Shown piece by piece: positions 39,468 through 46,730 of a DNA stretch of 64,000 nt. Under the pieces are notes generated by a model. That model worked only from the letters and a program-made list of their open reading frames with translations. It was not told the origin of the DNA and did no database searches. The stretch comes from Rhizobium sp. R634 (GTDB taxonomy: Bacteria; Pseudomonadota; Alphaproteobacteria; Rhizobiales; Rhizobiaceae). The DNA lies in NCBI RefSeq assembly GCF_002211305.1, contig NZ_LOKW01000025.1, positions 310,001 to 374,000 of the forward strand, written 5' to 3'. A program made the translations under genes and the position numbers. Every line of letters starts with the position of its first letter. Position 1 is the stretch's first letter.

Positions 39468-39706
39468 TGAGCGATGCTCAGGACGAGATATTCTGCTGCG
39501 ACTCCCTGAAAGGGGTCGTGGCGGAACTTCCGGAACCGGCAGCACCCACCGTCTACCGTGCCGATAACGGCGTGATCATGATGGTCGTGGGGTTGGTTCA
39601 GACCGAGGAGGGCCTCGGATATCTCGACCAGGCGATACTGCACTGCCCGTTCTGCGGGACCAAATTGCAAGATGCAAAAGCCATAGCCGAGAAGGTAAGT
39701 CACTGA
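39467..39706 (+). CDS. Small CxxC protein encoded between atpD and atpC
   Basis: 79 residues, acidic, with no membrane segment. An N-terminal FCCDSLK pair of cysteines and a C-terminal LHCPFCGTKLQ motif (CPFC, a CxxC zinc-ribbon half) could together bind one metal ion. Between them lies a predicted beta-rich segment (TVYRADNGVIMMVVGLVQTEEGLGYLD). It overlaps atpD by one base at its start and atpC by one base at its stop (TGATG both times), so it is translated as part of the F1 set. I do not recognise a family. Codon use and third-position GC match the neighbours, so it is a real gene. Confidence 0.82.
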
Positions 39707-40113
39707 TGGCTGACAATTTCAACTTTGAGCTCGTTTCGCCGGAGCGTCTGCTGCTGTCGGAGATGGTGACGGAGGTCGTCATTCCCGCGACCGAGGGCGA
39801 AATGACCGTCATGGCGCACCATGCGCCGACGATGACGACGATCAAGCCGGGTGTTGTGAGCGTGCGTTCGGCTTCCGGCAAGAAGCAGGACTATGTCGTG
39901 TTCGGCGGCTTTGCCGATATTCTGCCGACCGGCTGTACGCTGCTCGCCGAATCCGCGGTACCAGTGGAAGAGCTCAACAAGGACGAACTGACCCGCCGCA
40001 TCGAAGCTGCGAAGAAGGAACTCGAGGATGCCGAGCATCACGAACACAAGTCGAAGCTCGAGCATTTCATCATGGAACTGACGCATCTGCGCGGCATCGT
40101 CCAGCAAGACTGA
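39706..40113 (+). CDS. atpC: ATP synthase F1 epsilon subunit
   Basis: 135 residues. N-terminal beta sandwich with FELVSPERLLLSEMVTEVVIPATEGEMTVMAHHAP, a good match to epsilon. A C-terminal helical pair (ELNKDELTRRIEAAKKELEDAEHHEHKSKLEH) regulates ATP hydrolysis. The start overlaps the small CxxC gene stop by one base. Last gene of the F1 operon, with an intrinsic terminator 24 bp downstream. Confidence 0.97.
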   Translation: MADNFNFELVSPERLLLSEMVTEVVIPATEGEMTVMAHHAPTMTTIKPGVVSVRSASGKKQDYVVFGGFADILPTGCTLLAESAVPVEELNKDELTRRIEAAKKELEDAEHHEHKSKLEHFIMELTHLRGIVQQD

Positions 40114-40136
40114 TCGCCATTCAACGGCATCGATCG

Positions 40137-40162
40137 AAGGCGGCCTCTACGGCCGCCTTTTT
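40137..40162 (+). terminator. Intrinsic terminator after atpC
   Basis: A perfect 9-bp stem (AAGGCGGCC with GGCCGCCTT), 5-nt loop, followed by TTT, 24 bp after the atpC stop. Confidence 0.9.
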
Positions 40163-40218
40163 CGTTTCTGCTTTTCTCTCGGATATGGGAATGGCGTCAT
40201 AGAACGGCTGAAATGAAT

Positions 40219-40240
40219 GAACGGCCGTGGGTGGCCGTTC
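40219..40240 (-). terminator. Hairpin after the sugar transferase gene
   Basis: An 8-bp stem (GAACGGCC with GGCCGTTC) around GTGGGT lies 26 bp beyond the stop of the minus-strand sugar transferase. The T-run is poor (TTCATTCATTTC), so termination strength is uncertain. Confidence 0.45.
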
Positions 40241-40265
40241 TGCGGTAGTCGTGATGAGGTCCGTC

Positions 40266-41003
40266 TTAGAAACCGGTGCCGCCGCGCAGTTCGATGACCA
40301 GGGTCTTGAACAGGATCTTCATGTCGAGCAGCAGGCTGAAATGTTTGACGTAGAAGATATCGCAGGCGATGCGGGCGCGGGCTTGCAGCGGCCGCGCCGT
40401 CGGGCCGCGCCAGCCGCGTGTCTGCGCAAGACCGGTGATGCCGGGGCGCATGATGTGGCGGTGGTGGTAATCCGGCACGAGCTCCTCGTAGAGCCTGCCG
40501 GCTGCCCGCATATTGATGGCATGGCAGCGCGGGCCGACCAGCGACATGTCGCCTTGGAGGACGTTCAGAAGCTGCGGCAATTCATCGATATTGGTCTTGC
40601 GGAGGATCGCGCCGATGCCGGTGACCCTGACGTCGCCTTTAACGGTCTGCTGAATACCACTGGGATCGCAGGCTTCCGTGCGCATCGACCGGAACTTGAG
40701 GACCGTGATCTTCCGGCCGTTCAGCCCCCAGCGGATCTGGCGGAAGAACACCGGGCCGCCATCGTCGAGTTTGATGAAAAGCGCGATTGCCAGAAAAAGA
40801 GGAGCCAGCACGATCAGGGCGCTGGCCGATACGATGATGTCGATGAATCGTTTCACGACCAGTCGGAACACCATCTCTCTTTTCGGATCGGGAAAGCTAT
40901 CCGGCTGGCGAATATTGGAATTCGCTATAACCAGTGCCTTGATTTTGTCCTGACGCCGAGACGCATCGAAGCGCGCGTTCCTCTTCGAAGGAAAAGCATT
41001 CAT
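40266..41003 (-). CDS. Undecaprenyl-phosphate sugar transferase (polyprenyl glycosylphosphotransferase)
   Basis: 245 residues. The short bacterial sugar transferase type (ExoY/WcaJ C-terminal domain), with a single membrane helix at about residues 53-76 (FIDIIVSASALIVLAPLFLAI). Conserved motifs KFRSM, LRKTNIDELPQLLNVLQGDMSLVGPR and RPGITGLAQTRG (usually RPGITGLWQ) follow. It moves a sugar-1-phosphate to undecaprenyl phosphate, the first step of a surface polysaccharide repeat unit. No other polysaccharide genes are close by, so which polymer it serves is unknown. Confidence 0.93.
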   Translation of the reverse strand: MNAFPSKRNARFDASRRQDKIKALVIANSNIRQPDSFPDPKREMVFRLVVKRFIDIIVSASALIVLAPLFLAIALFIKLDDGGPVFFRQIRWGLNGRKITVLKFRSMRTEACDPSGIQQTVKGDVRVTGIGAILRKTNIDELPQLLNVLQGDMSLVGPRCHAINMRAAGRLYEELVPDYHHRHIMRPGITGLAQTRGWRGPTARPLQARARIACDIFYVKHFSLLLDMKILFKTLVIELRGGTGF

Positions 41004-41169
41004 TACAGAATGTCCACAAGATTATTCTAACACTGAACCGCAGCGAAACAAATACATGCTCAGCTATCGTTTGTCATCGGTATAAATAAGAAATTAGTAA
41101 GCATGAAGGCGCCAAAAATGGGAGTATTTCCCGTTAACCTTAATGCCTGTAGTTGAGGTGACGGGGAAT

Positions 41170-42390
41170 TTATACTTTGAAAGGAGTAGCCCGATTGGGT
41201 TGGCCGCTCGCAAGCCGGCTGCCAAAATGGATCGCCGGCCTTTCCAGGAGATAGTAGCTGAGGGTCGCAACCAGGAAGAGGAGCACCAACGCCAGCCCGC
41301 AAGATTGAAGCCAGCCGGTCACGACGTTTTCGGTGGAAGCACCGAAGGAGCCGGGATCGAGCCTTTGGATCAATATCAGGATGATCTCCTGCCAGATGTA
41401 GATGCCGAAGGAGATCTTTGCCGTGTAGCGGACAGGAGCATTGTCGAGCAGCCTGCCCAGGACCAGTGAACGCGTCAATGATACCAAGGCGGTCGCGACC
41501 GCAAGCGGGAAGACCGGAAAGCCGTAAGGAATATCGAGCCAGCCGAAAGCTTCCGGCGTGCCGCCAGGCGATATGACCAACCGGTAAGCGGCAACGACGA
41601 GGGCGAGAAGTGCAGCGGCATCGAACCAGGCGGAGCGCCTCAAGGGCAGCATGACCTCGATGCCGGCGGCAAGCGCGCCGATCGCGAAGACGGCGAAAAA
41701 GCCGATCGGATTATATTTGGGCATCCATTCCTTCGCCCCGCCCTGCAGGCCGTACTGCCAGCCGCGCCCGATGTCGTCGAGCGCAAAGAAGGTCAGGATC
41801 AGCACATGGGCAACGAGCACGCCGCCGATGATGCAAAACCAGGCGGAGCGGGCAAGCAAGGGGCGCTTTCTCAAGGTCGGGGAACGAAACAGCAGGAAGA
41901 AGCAGGCGGGCAGCAGCACATAGCTGGTGACCTCGAAAGGAATGGACCAGAGCGGCCCATCGGCATCGACGGGAAAGAGGGTTCGCCAATGCCACTGGCT
42001 CATGAACAGCATGCCGGAGACGTAGCGGAGCGCAAGCTCCGGCGTCAGCGGCAGGGCAAGCAGCGTCAGGCTAAGGGCGAAGCTGACGGTGGCGGCGACC
42101 CAGAAGCCGGGGGCAATACGTGCCGCCCTGCGGATCGCATACTGCCGCAGGTTCGGCATATCGCCGCCCGCGTCGAGCGCGCGCCAGAAGGGACGAGCCA
42201 GAAGAAAGCCGCTCAACACGAAGAAAATGGCAACGCCGAAATTGCCGAAGCGGGCGATATGAGCGGCCGGCGCAAGCTCGTCGGGAATCCTGCGCATATC
42301 CAGCCGCAGCACGAGATGGTGGGCAAGCACCAGCAGACAGGCCGTCGCGCGCAGAAAGTCCGCCCCGGCCAGTCTTTCCTCTTGTCTCAT
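41170..42390 (-). CDS. Acyltransferase 3 (OafA/YrhL) family membrane protein
   Basis: 406 residues from the ATG at 42390 (MRQEERLAGADFLRATACLLVLAHHLV). About ten membrane helices. The signatures are the early RATACLLVLAHH helix with catalytic-type histidines and FGVAIFFVLSGFLLARPFW. These proteins move acetyl or other acyl groups onto polysaccharides, Nod factor or glucans at the membrane. The sugar transferase lies 166 bp downstream in the same direction, which fits surface-polysaccharide decoration. A 12-bp hairpin separates it from the thiamine-uptake operon upstream. Confidence 0.9.
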   Translation of the reverse strand: MRQEERLAGADFLRATACLLVLAHHLVLRLDMRRIPDELAPAAHIARFGNFGVAIFFVLSGFLLARPFWRALDAGGDMPNLRQYAIRRAARIAPGFWVAATVSFALSLTLLALPLTPELALRYVSGMLFMSQWHWRTLFPVDADGPLWSIPFEVTSYVLLPACFFLLFRSPTLRKRPLLARSAWFCIIGGVLVAHVLILTFFALDDIGRGWQYGLQGGAKEWMPKYNPIGFFAVFAIGALAAGIEVMLPLRRSAWFDAAALLALVVAAYRLVISPGGTPEAFGWLDIPYGFPVFPLAVATALVSLTRSLVLGRLLDNAPVRYTAKISFGIYIWQEIILILIQRLDPGSFGASTENVVTGWLQSCGLALVLLFLVATLSYYLLERPAIHFGSRLASGQPNRATPFKV

Positions 42391-42402
42391 CGCGCCCCCT
42401 CG

Positions 42403-42445
42403 CCTTGCCCGGCGATTGTGACGTGGAACGCCGCGCCGGGCAAGG
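42403..42445 (-). terminator. Long-stem hairpin between thiY and the acyltransferase
   Basis: A perfect 12-bp stem (CCTTGCCCGGCG with CGCCGGGCAAGG) with a 19-nt loop begins 13 bp after the thiY stop. No T-run follows. It sits just upstream of the acyltransferase ribosome-binding site (GAGGGGG). Confidence 0.5.
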
Positions 42446-42457
42446 CTGGGATTGGGT

Positions 42458-43468
42458 TCAGCCAAGGAGTTCGTTGGTATAATAGGCGGAAAAGTCCGGC
42501 TTCTCCTTGAGTGCGGCGCCGTTCGCATCGACCAGAATGCCGTTTTCGAGGAGGAAGCCGCCGATGGCTTCGGCCTTTGCCGGGTCGAGGTTGCCGATCA
42601 CGCCCGCCTCCGATTTCAGGAAGTGCCCTTCGATCAGAGCCTTCTGAGAGGCCTTCACCAGTTCCGTATTCATCAATGCGCCATTGCTGCCTGACATCAG
42701 CAGGTCGCAGGCTTCGTCGGGATGGTCGATGGAATAGGCGTAGCCCTGGCGCGTCGCCTGGATGAAGGCGCGGGCATGTTCCCAGCTCGCTGCGAGATAG
42801 GCGTCGCTGGAGACGATCACCGTCGTCTGTTCGTCGGGAATGGCATAATCGGAATAGTGGAAGCGGCTGATCTTCCGGTTTTCCAGTTCGGCGGCGATGC
42901 CTTCCCAGGTGTAGATCTCCAGCGTGAAATCGATCGAGCCATTGTCCAGCGCCTCATAGGCAGAAGTGCCGAGGGTGACGGTCTTGACGTCGCCCTTGCC
43001 GCCGTCGTTGCGGATCATCGCGGAGACCAGCGCGCTCTCCCAGGTGCCGCCGAAGCCGCCATAGGTCTTGCCGTCGAGATCCTTGGGACTCTTGATGTCG
43101 TCGCGTCCGCCCTTGAAGATCAGGCGTGCGGTTTCCGTCTGGACGACGCCGTAGACCATCTTCACGTCGCCGCCGCCGGCGCGCTGCGTGATGGCTTCGA
43201 TCTCGCTGCTGATGCCGAAATCGGCGACACCGTTGGACACCAGCGTTCCGGCGCTGGTGTCGGTGAAGGGAAGAATTTCGACATCGATGCCGGCGGCGGC
43301 ATAGATGCCCTTCGCCTGGGCGACATAGATGCCGATATGGTTGGTGTTGGGCGTCCAGTCGAGCGCGATGCGAACCTTTGCCGGCGCCGACTGGGCGAAG
43401 GCGGCGCGGCCGGCGAGGCTTGTTGCGATGGCGGCGAGGATCGTCTGGCGACGGGTGAGAAGCGGCAT
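42458..43468 (-). CDS. thiY: ThiY-like pyrimidine-precursor binding protein
   Basis: 336 residues from the ATG at 43468, directly after GAGGAGGTCACC. A signal peptide (LTRRQTILAAIATSLAGRAAFA, twin Arg but short) is followed by an NMT1/THI5-like periplasmic domain. VRIALDWTPNTNHIGIYVAQAKGIYAAAGIDVEI is the diagnostic start of the mature protein. Relatives bind N-formyl-4-amino-5-aminomethyl-2-methylpyrimidine or HMP. The operon also carries ThiZ, ThiX and YkoF and lies under a TPP riboswitch, so thiamine-precursor uptake is well supported; which pyrimidine is bound is not. Confidence 0.9.
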   Translation of the reverse strand: MPLLTRRQTILAAIATSLAGRAAFAQSAPAKVRIALDWTPNTNHIGIYVAQAKGIYAAAGIDVEILPFTDTSAGTLVSNGVADFGISSEIEAITQRAGGGDVKMVYGVVQTETARLIFKGGRDDIKSPKDLDGKTYGGFGGTWESALVSAMIRNDGGKGDVKTVTLGTSAYEALDNGSIDFTLEIYTWEGIAAELENRKISRFHYSDYAIPDEQTTVIVSSDAYLAASWEHARAFIQATRQGYAYSIDHPDEACDLLMSGSNGALMNTELVKASQKALIEGHFLKSEAGVIGNLDPAKAEAIGGFLLENGILVDANGAALKEKPDFSAYYTNELLG

Positions 43469-43534
43469 GGTGACCTCCTCAGGTCTGTGGAGCGTGAGGC
43501 CGAAAAACGTGCGGTTTTTGGACGACATCATGCT

Positions 43535-44344
43535 CTAACTCTTTAAATGAGAATAGGATTCAGATTTTAGGCCGCCTGGCCTAAAATCATCCTGTTCCAG
43601 CGGATGAAGCAGGGTTTGCAGGATTTCAGTCTCGATCGCCTGGGCCGCCGGCGATCCGAGATCGGCGATGCTTCTCGGGCGGGGCAGGGGAACGCGGAAT
43701 TCGCGGATGACGCGGGCGGGGCGGGCAGAGAGCACATAAATTCGGTCGGAAAGAAAAACGGCCTCGCGGACATCGTGGGTGATCAACAGCGCCGTCCAGC
43801 GGTGCTCGGTCCACATGCCCTGCAGCCATTCCTGGATCTGCGTGCGCGTCAGGGCGTCGAGTGCGCCAAAGGGCTCGTCGAGCAGCAGCATGTCCTGGGT
43901 CTGGACGACGGTGCGCAGCAGTGCCGCGCGTTGCCGCATGCCGCCGGAAAGCGCGGAGGGATAGTGGTGCTCGAAGCCGGCAAGGCCGAACCGCTCGAAC
44001 AGAGGCGCGACGGCGGCGCGGGCGGCGCGGCGGCTCATGCCCTTTACCTCCAGGCCGAGCGCGGCATTGTCGATGATCCGGCGCCAGGGCATCAGCGCAT
44101 CGCGCTGCGGCATGAAGGCGAAGGAATGTGGCGCCTGTTCCAGCGGTACGCCATTGAAGAGCATGGCGCCGGAATCGGGCTGAAGCGCCTGCGTCAGCAA
44201 TCTCAGCACCGTCGATTTTCCGGAGCCGGACGGGCCGACGATCGACACGAACTCGCCGTTTGCGACGCTCAGGGAAATGTCGCCCAGAACCTTCATGCCG
44301 TCGAAGGTTTTCGAGATGTTGCGCAGTTCAAGCATATCGGTCAT
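43535..44344 (-). CDS. thiZ: ABC transporter ATPase ThiZ
   Basis: 269 residues. Walker A GPSGSGKST, the LSGGMRQRAALLR signature, Walker B MLLLDEPFGALD and the H-loop ITHDVREAVFLSD. Belongs to the nitrate/taurine/thiamine-precursor import class. It overlaps thiX by 4 bp (ATGA), so the ATPase and permease are made together. 66 bp separate it from thiY, which has its own strong ribosome-binding site. Confidence 0.92.
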   Translation of the reverse strand: MTDMLELRNISKTFDGMKVLGDISLSVANGEFVSIVGPSGSGKSTVLRLLTQALQPDSGAMLFNGVPLEQAPHSFAFMPQRDALMPWRRIIDNAALGLEVKGMSRRAARAAVAPLFERFGLAGFEHHYPSALSGGMRQRAALLRTVVQTQDMLLLDEPFGALDALTRTQIQEWLQGMWTEHRWTALLITHDVREAVFLSDRIYVLSARPARVIREFRVPLPRPRSIADLGSPAAQAIETEILQTLLHPLEQDDFRPGGLKSESYSHLKS

Positions 44345-45150
44345 CGGCGCCGCTCCCGGGGTGGCTGCCAGGGCATGGCGAGACGCTGGATCATCAGCGT
44401 CAGCCCGAAGAGGCAGAGCGTCAGCACGGCGCTGACGATGACGGCGGCGAGCACCAGATCGGGCCGGAAATTGTTCTTGGCGTTGAGGATATAAATGCCG
44501 AGGCCGCTCGCGGCGCCAGCATATTCGGCAAAGATCGCGCCGACGACGGCGTAGGTGATCGAAATCCTGAGGCCGGCGAAGAAATAGGGCAGGGCGGAGG
44601 GGAGCCGGGCGAGGCGGAAAATGCGCCAGCGGCTCGCCTTCATCGAGTTCAGGAGTTCGGCGATGTCGCGGTCGGTCGATTCATAGCCCTGCAGCAAGGC
44701 GACGAGCAGAGGGAAGAAGGTTACCAGCGCCACCAGCAGGATCTTCGGCAGCAGGCCGAAGCCGAACCAGAGCACGACGAGGGGCGCGATCGCTACCAGC
44801 GGCAGGGTCTGGCTGGCGATGAAGATCGGCAGCAATGCGCGGCGCATGAACGGAACGAAATCCATGAGGATCGAGGAGACGAAGGCGAAGGCCAGCGACA
44901 GCGCGAAGCCGCCGAGCGTCGCGCTGAGCGTCGGCCAGGTATTGGCGGCCAGCGCCTCGCGGTTCAGCCAACCCTGGATGAGAATGCGGGAGGGGGCCGG
45001 CAGGATGGAAGGCTTAATACCGGAAAGATCGACATAGAGTTCCCAGGCCGCCAGGAAGGCGCAGCCGGCGAGCAAGGCGGGCATGCCCCGGTAGAGAGCG
45101 GCGCGGAGCGCGGGAAGGCGCCAATCCGATGGTTGCGGCGATGTCGTCAC
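44341..45150 (-). CDS. thiX: ABC transporter permease ThiX
   Basis: 269 residues from a GTG at 45150. Six membrane helices, first at about 24-42. The EAA loop that meets the ATPase reads ELLNSMKASRWRIFRLARLPSALPYFFAGL. PSILPAPSRILIQGW and YVDLSGIKPS near the N terminus match BPD-type permeases of the SsuC/ThiX group. 8 bp after ykoF and overlapping thiZ by 4 bp. Confidence 0.92.
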   Translation of the reverse strand: MTTSPQPSDWRLPALRAALYRGMPALLAGCAFLAAWELYVDLSGIKPSILPAPSRILIQGWLNREALAANTWPTLSATLGGFALSLAFAFVSSILMDFVPFMRRALLPIFIASQTLPLVAIAPLVVLWFGFGLLPKILLVALVTFFPLLVALLQGYESTDRDIAELLNSMKASRWRIFRLARLPSALPYFFAGLRISITYAVVGAIFAEYAGAASGLGIYILNAKNNFRPDLVLAAVIVSAVLTLCLFGLTLMIQRLAMPWQPPRERRR

Positions 45151-45158
45151 GTTCGATT

Positions 45159-45767
45159 TCAGGCTTTCGTCGGGCTGTTGGCGGAAATCGTGATGTCGAG
45201 GGTCACATGTCCCTCGGGATCGCCGAAGCGATGGAAAGCCTCGCGGATGGTCGCGAAGATAGCGCCGGCATCGCCGCTCAGCCTGGTGCAGAAATTCTTC
45301 GAGCGATCGAAGGTTCCGGAGCGCTTCAGGAAGTCGATGCAGCCATAGATCTCGTCCATATGGGTTCCGCTTCCCATGACGTAGAGCGAGAATTGGGCGG
45401 CGGTCGGCTGACCGGTTTCACCGGCGGCTTCGACGGCGGCCAGTGCAGCGTCTATGCGCCTGGCAAGCGGTTTCGCCTGTCCGGAGGAAGAATTGACGCC
45501 GCAGATGGCGTCGTCGGGCTCGCCCGGGCAGCCGCGTGAGACCGCGGCGGAGAGCACGCAATGCTCGCCGGTTTTTGCGGCGGCGACGAACAGATCGCGC
45601 AGGGCGGAAAAGAGGATGTCGGGCGGGCCGACCAGCAGCGTGGAGATATCGTCGGTCTCGATGCGCAGCCGGTCACGATAGGGATCGAGCGCCTTGACGG
45701 CATCAAGGATGATGCCGACGAAATTGCCGGACATCGGATAGAGCGACACTTGTGCGCCGGAAAACAT
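45159..45767 (-). CDS. ykoF: YkoF-like thiamine/HMP-binding protein
   Basis: 202 residues made of two similar YkoF-type ferredoxin-fold halves: about 1-100 (QVSLYPMSGNFVGIILDAVKAL) and 110-195 (AAQFSLYVMGSGTHMDEIYG). In Bacillus, YkoF binds thiamine or HMP. It has no signal peptide, so it should act in the cytoplasm. First gene of the operon; the ATG at 45767 is only 5 nt after GCGAGG, which abuts the TPP aptamer. This makes it the direct target of the riboswitch. Confidence 0.9.
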   Translation of the reverse strand: MFSGAQVSLYPMSGNFVGIILDAVKALDPYRDRLRIETDDISTLLVGPPDILFSALRDLFVAAAKTGEHCVLSAAVSRGCPGEPDDAICGVNSSSGQAKPLARRIDAALAAVEAAGETGQPTAAQFSLYVMGSGTHMDEIYGCIDFLKRSGTFDRSKNFCTRLSGDAGAIFATIREAFHRFGDPEGHVTLDITISANSPTKA

Positions 45768-45772
45768 TTGGA

Positions 45773-45863
45773 CCTCGCTCCGCTGGCATTACCCAGATCA
45801 GCTTTGAAGGGTCCAGAAGCTTGCGCCTCACATCTCAGCCCCGGCAATACGGAGCTCCCCTGT
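45773..45863 (-). ncRNA. TPP riboswitch (THI element)
   Basis: Read on the minus strand, the region holds GGGGCTGAGAT, GACCCTTC and then CTGATCTGGGTAATGCCAG, the conserved core of the TPP aptamer. GCTCCG (plus 45855-45850) pairs with CGGAGC (45782-45777) to form P1. The ykoF Shine-Dalgarno GAGG follows P1 directly, and there is no room for a terminator, so control should be at translation start. It represses ykoF-thiXZY when thiamine diphosphate is plentiful. Confidence 0.95.
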
Positions 45864-45954
45864 AATCGGCGCGGAAATTATCACCGGGGGTCTCCTCCCG
45901 CAACCGCAAAGTTCGCAACCCGTCCGTGTGGTCGGGATGAGCCGAATGTAAAGG

Positions 45955-46090
45955 AAAAACACCCGGACGGAGGTCCTGTCCGGGTGTTTCTCGAGGTTCC
46001 GTACCTGCCGGGAACGGAACCGAAGCCTGATATTTCGACGGGCGAGGCAGGTATGCCTCCTTCCGGCGGCCGGGCTTTACGGCTGCAGGA
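45955..46090 (-). ncRNA. Candidate SoxR-controlled small RNA
   Basis: About 135 nt on the minus strand downstream of a SoxR-type promoter. No ATG occurs in it in any frame on the minus strand, and the only TTG near the start is followed by a stop after four codons. Three hairpins follow in order: GAGGCA-loop-TGCCTC (46059-46044), GGTTCCGT-11 nt-ACGGAACC (46021-45995) and a perfect 12-bp stem AAACACCCGGAC-9 nt-GTCCGGGTGTTT (45989-45957) ending in TTTTT. The last is a good intrinsic terminator on this strand, yet no minus-strand gene ends nearby. Its loop (AGGACCTCC) contains an anti-Shine-Dalgarno-like ACCTCC. Transcription is predicted, not shown. Confidence 0.6.
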
Positions 46091-46096
46091 GCAAGA

Positions 46097-46127
46097 TTTA
46101 TAAAACCTCAACTAATATTGAGGTCAA
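46097..46127 (-). promoter_or_regulatory. SoxR box within a 19-bp-spacer promoter
   Basis: The palindrome CCTCAA-CTAATA-TTGAGG (46106-46123) matches the known SoxR operator in arms and length. On the minus strand it is placed between TTGACC (46127-46122) and TATAAA (46102-46097), 19 bp apart. That over-long spacing is the hallmark of promoters that SoxR activates by DNA distortion. Transcription would start near 46090 and run away from soxR. The box is also 10 bp upstream of the soxR ATG, so it may autoregulate soxR. Confidence 0.8.
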
Positions 46128-46133
46128 CAGGCG

Positions 46134-46598
46134 ATGGATAGATTTTCTCCGGCCGCGCTTGGCAGGCTGCTTACGGTCGGCGAAGTGGCGGAGCGCAGCG
46201 GCCTTGCCGTCTCGGCGCTGCACTTCTACGAGACCAAAGGGCTGATCTCGAGCATTCGCACCCGCGGCAATCAGCGGCGCTACGGCCGCGATGTGCTGCG
46301 ACGCCTCGGCATCATCAAGGTGGCCCAGCGCGTCGGCATTCCGCTTTCGGAAATCCAGGCGGCGTTCGAATCGCTGCCGCAGGGGCGCACGCCGACAGCC
46401 GCCGATTGGCAGACGCTGTCGGGGCTGTGGAAGGACGATCTCGACGAGCGAATCAGGCAATTGAGCCTGCTGCGCGACAGGCTGGCCGGCTGCATCGGCT
46501 GCGGCTGTCTGTCGATCGAAAGCTGTCCGCTGCGCAATCCCGGTGACCGGCTCGGCAGGGAAGGACCGGGTGCTCGGCTTCTGGAGGACGAGAGCTAG
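46134..46598 (+). CDS. soxR: Redox-sensitive transcriptional activator SoxR
   Basis: 154 residues, a MerR-family regulator. The N-terminal winged helix reads LLTVGEVAERSGLAVSALHFYETKGL, with RTRGNQRRY as the wing. The four [2Fe-2S] ligands are at C120, C123, C125 and C131 (CIGCGCLSIESC), exactly the SoxR pattern, followed by PLRNPGD. The cluster is oxidised by redox-cycling compounds or superoxide. A soxS gene is absent, as usual outside enterics, so it must act directly on its targets. The operator just upstream drives a divergent non-coding transcript. Confidence 0.96.
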   Translation: MDRFSPAALGRLLTVGEVAERSGLAVSALHFYETKGLISSIRTRGNQRRYGRDVLRRLGIIKVAQRVGIPLSEIQAAFESLPQGRTPTAADWQTLSGLWKDDLDERIRQLSLLRDRLAGCIGCGCLSIESCPLRNPGDRLGREGPGARLLEDES

Positions 46599-46730
46599 TT
46601 TGCCCGGGGAAGTCTCCCCAGTAAGATTTCTCCCGTGAAGATCGATGCGCGCCTTTCTTTCGGTCTGCGCACTCATATGTTAACAGCGAATGGCGCAACC
46701 GGCGGCCATGTCCGCGAGGAGGACGGCTTC

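Noticed and set aside
41060..41104. 14-codon leader peptide upstream of the sugar transferase
   Set aside because: An ATG and stop are present, but there is no ribosome-binding site, no run of regulatory codons and no attenuator hairpin next to it.
45561..46103. 180-codon plus-strand frame across ykoF, the riboswitch and the soxR upstream region
   Set aside because: It is antisense to ykoF and to the TPP aptamer and shows no protein motif.
45881..46111. 76-codon minus-strand frame overlapping the candidate small RNA
   Set aside because: It opens with a TTG that lies upstream of the predicted transcription start and within the SoxR box. It has no ribosome-binding site, is low-complexity and runs through a strong terminator.
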